NCBI GenBank assembly: GCA_030272155.1
Contig: CP126193.1
Coordinates: 7,564,001-7,628,000, forward strand
Length of the DNA stretch: 64,000 bases
Direction of reading: 5' to 3'
Source of the DNA: Tetradesmus obliquus
Taxonomy: Eukaryota > Chlorophyta > Chlorophyceae > Sphaeropleales > Scenedesmaceae
A program made the translations under genes and the position numbers. Of the stretch, positions 24,941 through 34,580 are shown one piece after another. The notes beneath the pieces are model-generated. The model was not told where the DNA came from. It saw only the letters and a program-made list of their open reading frames with translations, and made no database searches. The first letter of the stretch is position 1, and each line of letters starts with the position of its first letter.

Positions 24941-26153
24941 GCTGGCCACTGCTGCTGTTGCTGCTGCAACAGCGCTGTTGTAGTGGTTGCAGCAGCAGCT
25001 GCTGCTGCTGCGTCAAGAGTGATACAACTCGGAAGCCAGCGCCGGCTGCGTGCTATTGATATGGGCTGCAACAGGTTAGAAATAATCAGCAAGGGCTGTT
25101 AGGGCTTTGTGATTGTAGCTCAGACACTCAGGATCATGCCATCGCTGACCTGTGGCGTTGTTAGCTACTGCTGCTGTGTTCGACACATGCTGTTGTCAGT
25201 GCCAAACAGCCACATGCTGGCAGCTGCATCCCCTCATTGCATTGAAAGTGGCTGTATATGTGGTATGGCGAGTTTCTCCAGCTCAAGGCTTTGTAGGCAC
25301 CCGGTTGTTGTGCAAGCAGCTGTGCAAAGTACAAACTGATATGCCTTCCCGCGCTGCACGCTGACCCATGTGCCAAACAAACATGTCAGAATCTCAAGTG
25401 CAGAACAATAAATACTTTTCGACCATCGTGCGGAAAGAACGGACGCCTGCTGCAAGAGACCGTGCTGTGATTTCAATAACCACGCTGCCAAGTGCTCGAT
25501 TTCACCGCATGATGGTTGATACATACTAAACTTGGATCATATCTGTAAAGCTTGACACGACCTCATGTGCTAGGCCCACCTGAACTCCCTCGCAAACATC
25601 ACGCCACCCAGCCTGATCGTCTAAGCTTCCAGACAGTTCTTCTGAAAGTGATTCGTCATTTCCACTGCATGACTCCAGCCCAGACTTGTTTCGTGCACCA
25701 TGGAGGGAGGCGTCTACACAAGGATCAAGTTCAAATGCTTTATGTCACCGTGCTGCCTCCGGTCCCCATCGCATACCACTGGTTACATTACGAGCGAAAC
25801 ATTCGTTGAGAAAGGTCGCCGTTGGGGTGAAGGGGCCGTTTGCCCGGGTATTGCGGTTCAGATACTTGAAGTAGACGTACATTTGTCACGCTGTGTTCAT
25901 CATTCGTTCCTCTCAACGCATTATTAGGTGATGCAGCATCGTGTGAACGCTCGGCATACGCGAACACTGGCTATTCGACACCATCAGTTTCCTTGTCGCT
26001 GCTGCTGCAGCTCGACCCCACGCAATACGCCCGAGGAGCTGTTATACTAGTTTCCTCATACGAATCACCTGATGTATCACTAGCTTGCAGAGGAGTACAC
26101 TCGCCAGAAACGGAAGCAGCATCACCAGCTCAGGCACAGCACGATTTACTGCT
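24941..26153. other. Divergent intergenic region
   Basis: About 1.2 kb between the starts of the minus-strand EAF1-like gene and the plus-strand membrane protein gene. The part near 24950-25020 is CTG-rich and probably 5' UTR. No domain-bearing frame was seen. It should hold the promoters of both genes, but no clear TATA box stands out. Confidence 0.55.
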
Positions 26154-29100
26154 ATGGCAGCTGCAGCACAGCTGCACTATGCCTCTGAATCCGAGGCAGA
26201 GATGGCATACGACGCGGAATACCAGCCCGACCACACCTTGCTGCTGGGTGGCTGCCTGTGCGTGGTGATGGCAGCATACATGCTTGTGTCAGTGCTGCCC
26301 TGGCCATGGCTGCAGCGCAACAGCAAGAGCAACGGGAAGCAGCAGCGGCACAGGTGGGCAACAATAGTCATTCATGGCACAGCTGCTGAGCTGCAACTGA
26401 GCAACAGCAGCATGGCAGCAAAGGAACACACCTGCACAGTCTGCTGTGTTGCAGGCGACCATGTTGCGGACACAGTAACAGCAAAGTGCTGCTGATGTGT
26501 GATACAACAATTTGTTGCTTCCTTGTACCTGAGTACGTGTGATTGCTGGTACAAGTGTGCAACAAGCTGCTACAGTATGCTACGCAGCAGACCTGCAACA
26601 GCTGCCAGCTGCCCAACTGCCCGCTTGTTGCCTGCTTGAACCCCTCCCACCAGCACAACGTGTGACGCAAAGCCAACCTTTTTCTTTGCCTCCACATTAG
26701 CTGATAGATGATGCTCGACTTCACTGCGAACCGTTGAGTTTCATGTCTGTGGAATATCAACCCAGAAATTCTGCTTCTGCCCCCGCAGGGTCCAGGTAGA
26801 CGAGGCGTCTGCCCGGCCTGCATCACCAGTGCATCGCCGCCCACCATCACCAGAATGCACGCAGACCTCCCCACGCCGCGCAGCAGCAGCAGCAGCACCA
26901 GCAGCAGCAGCAGCAGCAGAGCCTGCGGCAACGCTGCAGACTGACTTTATCTCGGCTATCAGCGACCACGCGCCTGGCAGGCCGTTCAGGTTCAGGGCAC
27001 CTGACTTTGATGCAGACGGTGCGGTGTGGGCCTCGCCAGACGCGCCGGCGCAGAAGCAGCAGGCCCAGCAGCAGCAGCAGCAGATGTTTACAACTCCGCC
27101 GCCATCAGCCAGGCGCCAGCAGCGGCGGGAGCAGCAGCAGCAGCAGCCACCTGAGGAGCAAGAGCCGGAGTCAAGTGAGTGTGGTCCTGATAGTGTGCCT
27201 CAACAGCACAGCCAAAAGAGCCCTGCTTCAGTAACAGAGCTGTTGCTGGGAGTGCAAAGCTGCAACGTATCCTTGCACAGCTGTCGGCTTGTCAGCCGCG
27301 TGCCCTGCACGCCGGCTTGCAGTGCAGCGCAAGCTAGTCCGGTGAAGCCTACGCCAGCTGCTTTTTTCATTACAATACGCAAATCAGCAGCAGCAGCAGA
27401 AGCACCACCTTGCGGGTGACTCTACTGCACACACGTTGTCAGTAACTGCCTCCCTGCACCTACTGTCCTGCAACCGCTGCAGGCTGGGAGCCCACGCTGC
27501 TGTCGTCGTGCGCTGCCGCCTCGCCCTACATCGGCAGCGTGGAGGCGCTGCAGCGCTCGCCCGCCTTCCGCAGCCACATCAGGTGCGGCAGATGGCTTTG
27601 TTGCTATGGCTTGATGGCGTTGATGATACCTTTTGCAGCAGCGCGCATTGTTGCTGGCAGCTGTCAACATTGCAGTAAGTCCCAAAATGCTTTAGTGCCG
27701 TGGGGCCTCTGTGGGGTGATGTTGCTGAGGCAGTGCAGCTGTGCCTGGTGACAGGGCTGGCTGCCAATTGCACATCTGCATGCTGGGCCTGCCATTGCTT
27801 GCGCTGTGTGTCAAATCATCATCAGCTGACGTCCCCTGTTACATCATGTCGTGTTGGTATGCTTGCCTTCTATGTGCTGTGCTGCTGCAGCCAGGTCAGG
27901 GGCCGGCGGCTGAACTACGAGACCGCAGAGTCGCACAAGCTGCGCGTGTACAAGGTGGGCTGCTGTGTTGGTCGTGCTTTGTGTCTGGACGTGTTTCAAT
28001 GCGGAGTAACCAGGGGCTGCTGTTGTTTAAACACAAGCTGCGCGTGTACAAGGTGGGCTGCTGGTGGGCTGCCTGGACATGCTTGGATGCAAAGTGTCAT
28101 TTAGTAGTTACCTGAAGCTGCTGTTGTTCAATCACAAGCTGCACTTGCACAAGCTAGGCGGGGCTGCATGGGCAGCTGCTGGTAGGCGCTGCAGGGGCCA
28201 CATGCCCTGCTGTGCCCGTTGGTGCGGCAGGCTACGCTGCAGCTGCTCAGGGCCCAGGTTCGCTTATGGTCAGGCTGCACCTGCTGCATGTAGCGCGTAC
28301 GGCCCGCAGGCGCCAGCATGCTGACTGCGGCACATGCATACACTTGCCATGCACAGCAACCTCTGGTTGCTGCTGTTGTCATCTCCTGAGCTGTAGCGCG
28401 CCTGTACCATCATGCATCTTCACGGTGGCTGCAGGTGGTGCGCGAGGTGGAACCATGCACTCACTGTCGGCCAAGCACTTATTGTTGTGTTGCTGCACTG
28501 GCTGTGCTGTGTGTCCGCTGCAGGCGCTGCGAGAGGTGGACCCGCCCAGCTTCCAGCAGCTGTTCAGCAGGCAGGACGTGCAGGTGGGTGGGTGTTGACA
28601 TTTGCAGGGAGAATGATGTGCAGTAGCTGAATGCAACACAATGCTCACTCACATGTCTAGAAGGGCCTCCGCCACCAAGTGTCAGCAGCTGTTCAGCAGG
28701 CAGGACGTGCAGGTGGGTGGGGGTAACAACGGCTTTGCGTTGCTGAATGTGGGGGACGGGGGTGGGGGTATAGGTGGGTGGGAGGGGGCTGCAGTATGCA
28801 AGCTTCAGGAGTTGCTGTTCCGTAGGTGCTGACTGTGTCGCGCTGCAGTGCAACAGGTGCAACAGGTTGGTTGAGCACCTTTGTTTTGCTGAACTACACG
28901 GGTGATAGCAGAAGCTTTTGCAGCACATGCAACCAGATGCAACATTTGTCTCATATGCGTGCGCATCCACTAATCCCATCCCAACTCTGCATGCATAATC
29001 CTTTCACGCCTCCTCACTGAGGCTTAGTGTCGCCTCTCGTGTCTCGCATACTTCCCTGCTCTGCCCCACCATACTTGCTGCTCCTGCAGGAATATGACGA

Positions 29101-29557
29101 GGTGCGGCCCTCTCGGCTGATGTCAGCATTTGACTGCCTCGCCAGCTCAGCACTGACCCTGGGCCTGCTGGCCCTGCCCTGGCTGCTGCCCAGCCTGGCA
29201 CCCTACCGCGCTGCTGCTGCTGCCACCTGGGCAGGCCTCACCCTACTGGCTGCTGCATACGGTTACACCTCACCCGCTGCTGCACTGCTGAGGGTGCATG
29301 CCACCGAGGGACCCTACAACATGCTGCCGCCGCTGCGGCGGCTGCTGCTGGCGGCTGCTGCGGAGGCGGGGCTGGTCGTGCTGACGTGCGGTTTAGGCTT
29401 GGTGGTGAGCCTGGGGTTTAGGCTGCTGAGTCAGCAGCGGCAGGGCTTTGGGGACCGGCTGTGCAGGTTTGTGCCGCTGCGGGAGGTGGTGCGCCCAATG
29501 CACTTCAGTGTGATGCCGCCTGGCGCTGCTGCTGCTGCTGCTGCTGCCGGCCTGTAG
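26154..29557 (+). CDS. Multi-pass membrane protein, probable RDD family
   Basis: Six phase-consistent exons: 26154-26353, 26789-27174, 27483-27582, 27891-27954, 28524-28583, 29090-29557; 425 residues. One hydrophobic segment lies at about 29-52 (LLLGGCLCVVMAAYMLVSVL). A long Ala/Gln/Pro-rich stretch follows, then a conserved-looking middle (WEPTLLSSC, RGRRLNYETAESHKLRVYK). The last exon has about three hydrophobic helices. It carries SRLMSAFDCLAS near the first helix and RQGFGDRLCR after the last, which resemble the R-x-x-A-x-x-D and R-x-G-x-x-D-R motifs of RDD membrane proteins. The substrate is unknown. The start is the first ATG of the exon, in good context (ctATGGc). Introns 4 and 5 hold copies of the flanking exon edges. 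The gene structure is better supported than the RDD assignment. Confidence 0.65.
28030..28157 (+). repeat. Exon-end/donor copies, membrane protein exon 4
   Basis: The end of exon 4 (HKLRVYK, donor GTGGGC at 27955) is repeated in the following intron at about 28034-28056 with an intact AAG|GTGGGCTG. A second, degenerate copy at about 28131-28157 (HKLHLHKL) has lost the donor. Confidence 0.8.
28420..28455 (+). repeat. Acceptor/exon-start copy, membrane protein exon 5
   Basis: GGCTGCAG followed by 'gtggtgcgcgaggtgga' lies about 100 bp upstream of the true exon 5 start at 28524 (GCTGCAG|GCGCTGCGAGAGGTGGA). It looks like a diverged acceptor plus exon-start duplicate. Confidence 0.6.
28680..28722 (+). 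repeat. Exon-end/donor copy, membrane protein exon 5
   Basis: The end of exon 5 (QQLFSRQDVQ, donor GTGGGTGGG at 28584) is repeated almost exactly about 120 bp downstream, including the donor and the following G-rich intron start. Confidence 0.85.
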
Positions 29558-32105
29558 CTTGCGGCTACTAGTAGTGATGGCTGGTGTGGTGCGTAGTGCG
29601 TGGTGTGGGCACACAGGGTGGGTTGCTGAATGATCAGTCAGTGCGGCGATGTCAGGCGCTGTCAGGCGCTCGGCTTGCTGGTACTAATCGGGTGGTGTGT
29701 TTGTAGCATTCTATCATCATCATGTTACTCATTGTAGCATTCTATGTGTGTGCATGTGGTGTGCGTTGCTGCCTGGTTGGCATGTGTGCTGCGCCTGTTT
29801 CCTGTTTGTCATCAGATTGCGAGGGCAGGTTACGAGTGGGGAGGCGGGGCACGCTGCCTCAGTTGTCAGCTATCATCGTCAGATTTGCGTTCAGGTTGGC
29901 GTCATGCACTGCAGGTCTCTTGTTCACGGTTGTTGGGGGTTGCGTTACTGTGGGCGCGGGAGTCAAATAACCACGCAAGTCTGCATGCTGCATCACCTTC
30001 GTGTGCAGCAGCAGCAGCGCCAGAGTCTGGCACCATGTTGCAGAATGGTAGACAGCGGAAGCAGCAGACAGTGCAATTCCTCACTGCTTAAAGTGATCAT
30101 GCTGCGGCAGGGCGGGATGGTAGTATCACTAGAAGCGCCTGATTGGTCAACCTGTGTTTTCCTTTCCATCGCTGTTTTGACGCAGCAGGCTTGAACGTGC
30201 GTGTCGCCCAGGAGTGGCTATCATGCTGGTGCTGCTGCATTTCATTGTGTGGGCTTGTGTTGATGTTGTGTTGGGAGGCACATCTGCTGGTGTAGTCGCC
30301 ACAGCCGGGGGTAGTGGGGACAGAGATATGGAGTAGTGCTGCGTGTGATGTTTGCATGCAACGCTTGTGTATGACATGTGCACTATGAACTGGCTGACTG
30401 CCTGCATTGGTGATTGCTTAGACTATTCCTCAACGGGTTTTAAATGTCAGTAGATGCCAGATGCGTGTGACTGAATGGTTTGCTGGACAGGATTCGCATG
30501 TCGTTCATATCTCCAGCTATGTTCTTCTTTGCAGCTTGTTTAATTTCTGCAGTGCATGTGGCCGCTCCATTGGGGCGCGGGGCCGATGGCGTTGATGCTA
30601 TGGCTTGATGAGTAACATGATGATGATGAGTGCATGTGGCCGCAGTAGTTTGAACCTTGCATGTCTGCTCAGTGCACTGCGCTGTGCTATTCAGTGGCTT
30701 GTGCTATGGTGCTGCAGGTCCACCGCACTCGGTGCTGGCAGCTGTGAACCCTGATCTGCCCAATGAGCCTGTCATTGGCTCCCCAACGGGCGAGGTTACT
30801 CTTGTAACTTCCAAAATGTGATTAGGGTTTAGTAGCTGCCAGCCCTCCCCACACCGCACATTGCTGCATCTTTTATTGCACTTTTGGCACTGCAGGTGCC
30901 CGGTGGCAGCGGCAGCTGCAGCAAATGCCCCCGTTGCGGCGCAGCTGGCTGGGCTACCAGGCATCTGCAGTGCGGCAGCCAGGCAGATGCTGTCTGGCTC
31001 CTATAGCTATATCTATACTATAGTATTAGCCACTTTCCTGGTTGATTTGAGGGGCAATCCAGCGTTTCATATCATCTTTGGCTATCGGTGGGCTTGTGTA
31101 TGGGCGGTGCGCTGTCTGTCAACCCACTGGACCGTCCACTGCACCTCAGAGTCCAATGGTGACCCTTATCTAGATAGTAGATTAGAAGTTGAAGACAGCA
31201 GCCATGGTGGCAGGGGGCGCCTCCTAGATGCGTGAGTGAGCAGCATGTTGCATTCACCTATTGCAAACCGTGTTGACATGTCAATGCAAGCTTTTTAATA
31301 GACTAGATAGTACAGAGTAGTCATTGGGTATGTGCCGATGTGCTGTGATTTTCAATGGCTGCTCGAGTGCAGGAACTCCATTTCGCTTGTGTCGGCTGGC
31401 GTGGTCTGTTGCGCCGGCAGTGCATTGCATCATGTGGCGAGGCAACAAGTTTGACCAGTCACTGGTGCCATGCACGAGCAGTCACCACGTGGACACCTGA
31501 GTGGCCAGCCGGGCCTATAGGCATATGAACATCAGGGGGAGGTTGGAAAAAACCCAGTAAGCAAACATTGCGGAAACCATCGGCACTGTCAACTGTCGAA
31601 AGTCAACCTCGCGAGGTGACAAGTGTGATGACAGTGACAGCGCGATCCACCGTGAGCACGCGGGAGAGGCTAGCTGTATGTCACGCAATCAGCGCATGTG
31701 TTTGTATGTCCATTGAATTCCTCACCACAGCTGGCAATTGGCTGTTCAGAGCTGAGTCGGTTGAGCTATAACCACCCATCGACACAGCTTGGGCCATCGC
31801 ACGGACCTTCTGCCAGGTGAGACATATATTTTAGTAACTCAAGCCAGATTTACGGCCCCAGATACCGGCTTGGCTGGGCACAGCTCCTCGCTGCCGGTCT
31901 TCCGCTGCCTGTAGTGCCGTTGAGCTCCAAACTGCAGTGCCACGGCAGAGCACAGCAGCAGTTTCTCGTGGTTCTGAAATGCAACCAAATCCCTCGCACT
32001 TTCAGGGCTGGGATGCCAGCAGCAGCTGGCAAGAGCAACTGCACAGGCAGCAGCTGGGGCCAGTCTGTGTAACCACACCTTGCTGTTACTGCTGCTGCAG
32101 GGAAC
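29558..32105. other. Intergenic region
   Basis: About 2.5 kb with no supported gene. It contains a TTAGGGTTT (telo-box-like) motif near 30826 and GT-rich 3' sequence after the membrane protein gene. The right-hand part upstream of 32106 probably holds the promoter and 5' UTR of the CBM1-like gene; an acceptor-like GCTGCTGCAG lies just before its ATG. Confidence 0.5.
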
Positions 32106-33226
32106 ATGGCTCGCCTGGCGTGTGCACTGCTGCTGCTAGCTCTGGCGTCTGCTGCTTCAGCAGCAGAGGTCACCGAGATCAAGGCCTGGGCGCAGTGTGG
32201 TGGCACCAGCTGCACTGGCGGTGGCTGCCCTGATGGCCCCTGGGAAAGCTCGCAGTGTGCTGAGGGCTTCAAGTGCCTGCGCATGACAGCATTCTTCTGG
32301 TGGGTGCAGGGACGGCAGCAGCAGCAGCAGCACCACCGGTATCCAGCGGCTGCAAGCTGCTACATCAAGTGCTGGCAGGCAGCATGCCTCCGATGCATGA
32401 AAAGTTTTGCAAACAGCAACAATGAGTTGGTGCAGCAACTGCGAAGGTGGTGCATGCCAGCGTCAGCTTTGCCGAGCTGCCGCTGACCAATCCACACTCC
32501 ACAGTCACTGGGACGTTCCCAGGTGGCCTTACTAAAAGGCTACAAGCAGCGACCTGCAGCAAACACAGCACCTAGCTCAACTCAAAGCATCATCCATCAC
32601 CACTACATGCATCTCTCTGCGTCGTCTCGTGTGATGTTACTAACCCTCTTAACCATTGCGCCCCATTCCCACATCCATCCACTCACAGGCAGTGCAAGCC
32701 CATCGCCAGCCTGTTCAGCCAGTGCGGCGGCAACGGCGGCGCCTGCAAGGGCGGCTCCCTCTGCGGAGACAAGGCCTGGGCAGCATGCCCCGGCGGCTCC
32801 ACCTGCCTGCGCCAGTCCCCATTCTACTGGCAGTGCGTGGCTGACGGCGAAATCGAAAACTACAAGAACAGCTTCAGGGTGCAATCCTTCAATGCAGCTG
32901 ATGCAGCCAAGCCCAAGGCAGCAGCCGCCGCTGCTAATGCTGCTGCCGCTGCCAAGAAGCCGCAGCCGGCAGCAGCCGGCAAGCCTGCAAATGCCCACCC
33001 TGCTGCACCTACCAAGGTCATTGCCGGGCCCGGTGCAGTGCAGCCCGCCAAGCCAGCAGCAGCAGCAGCAGAAAAGCCAGTCCAGGCTCCTCAGGCGGCA
33101 CCTGGCAAGGCTGGCACTGTGGCTGGGCCTGTGCTGCCGGGTGCTGTTGCGCCCCCGCAGGTCACCAGGGCTGCGCCCAGGCCGCTGTGGCCCTGGAGCA
33201 GGGCTGCCGGCAACAACAAGCCCTGA
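32106..33226 (+). CDS. Secreted protein with two CBM1-like cysteine-rich modules
   Basis: Two exons, 32106-32299 and 32689-33226; 243 residues. Residues 1-20 are a clear signal peptide (LACALLLLALASAAS). Module 1 runs about 28-67 (WAQCGG ... CAEGFKC ... FFWQC) and module 2 about 74-114 (FSQCGG ... CPGGSTC ... FYWQC). The QCGG opening, C-x-x-G-x-x-C core and aromatic-Q-C end match the fungal-type CBM1 cellulose-binding fold, with extra cysteines in each module. The rest (~115-243) is Ala/Pro/Lys-rich and probably disordered or glycosylated. No catalytic domain is present, so the likely place is outside the cell or in the wall, binding polysaccharide; this is inferred. The intron interrupts module 1 inside the codon for W65, two residues before its last cysteine. 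Confidence 0.72.
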
Positions 33227-34025
33227 ATGTGTACTTGAGCAGTGTGGTGGTGGACTGCACCTGTGATGATGATGCTGGTAACGCAGATATGATGAGGATG
33301 TTCAACATCAAGTTGAAGGTGATATCACCCTTTCAAAAGTCCTTGACATAGGGTGGATTAGAGAGCGATGAACTGGGATGTGAATGTCATACCTAGGCAT
33401 GAATGCTTTATGTCTTGGTTATGCCTAGTGGTACAACTGCTTGCCTCGGCAGCTGGCGTGCTGAGCTGCCAGTGCAGTGCAATCTTAAAACGTTGGGCTG
33501 TCGACAGGTCGTGAGTTGCTGTGGACTGCTGCATTGATTTCACTGCAGTCTGTTGCGCCGTTGCCCTAGTGTACTGATGTTGCCTTGTAAGACAGGTTGG
33601 CTGCCAGCAGACCATGTAACCGCTCGTTTGGCCGCAAAGCAGAGCTGGATTGCTTGCCCAGGAGAGACGTGCCACCAGTGGTGTCAGTCCTTTTTGGCTC
33701 AACATTTCACCAATCGAGCCGCAGCAATGCAACCCTCAGGGCGAAAGGGACCAAGCTTGATACGGGGTTACCAATGACTGCAGCTGGCACCAACAGGTTC
33801 TGTGCAGCGCTGAAGCTGATGCAGAGACAACGAATACCAGCATGCTGCGCAGCTGCGTAATGGCACGCAACACATCACCACAAAAAGCGACCTCTTGCTG
33901 TTGACAGCCTCGCAAACACTCTCGTCCACAAGCACTCAATCCAAGCAGAACACCGTCAAGCAACACTCAACACAGTGTGCTCTGCTACTCTCCCATCCAG
34001 CAACACACACACACCGCTACATAAT
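33227..34025. other. Convergent intergenic region
   Basis: About 800 bp between the ends of the CBM1-like gene and the mTERF gene. Nothing coding was recognised. It should contain both 3' UTRs. Confidence 0.6.
33615..33619 (+). promoter_or_regulatory. Candidate polyadenylation signal TGTAA
   Basis: TGTAA about 390 bases after the stop of the CBM1-like gene, on the same strand. It is compatible with a green-algal poly(A) signal but weak on its own. Confidence 0.25.
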
Positions 34026-34548
34026 CTACAAGCTCTCAAACCCAGCAGTGGCTGCAGCAGGCTGCCACAGCTGCTGACCCTGCGGTACTGCGGACTGCTG
34101 CTGCTGCTGCTGCTGCGGGATGGCCTTCCGCCTGATGTACCTTGCAGCATTGCCGTTGCTGCCGTTGCTAATGTTCACCATGCGCTGCTGCCGCTCCTGC
34201 GGCTGCACGAAGCGATCCTGGTCTGCGGCGCCGTCATGCTGCATGCTACTGCTGTAGTGCTCTAAATGCTGCTGCTGAGTACCTGACAGAGCTGGTACCT
34301 CAGCAGCTGCTGCAGCTGCCGCAACTGCTGCCTGTGTATGTTGCTGGATCAGGCTACTGTCGCTGCTGCTGCCTGAGCTGTCTTTAGCCCCCGCCTCAGC
34401 TGCTGCAGCAGAACTAGGTGCTTCTAATCTGTCAGGCAGCAGCAGCAGCTGCTGCTGCTCCTCAAGATGGCTGTGCAAACCAACCAGCTGCTGCTGGTGG
34501 TGCTGGTGCTGCTGCTGTACACTCTGCTGATGTGCCTGCTCAAAGACA

Positions 34549-34580
<32 letters not shown>

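Noticed and set aside
24941-24949. Upstream start for the EAF1-like protein at 24949
   Set aside because: That codon is GTG on the minus strand. The first in-frame ATG is at 24940, and an in-frame TGA lies further upstream.
30822-30838. Telomere-like TTAGGGTTT
   Set aside because: A single unit, not an array. At most a telo-box promoter motif, with no gene close enough to use it.
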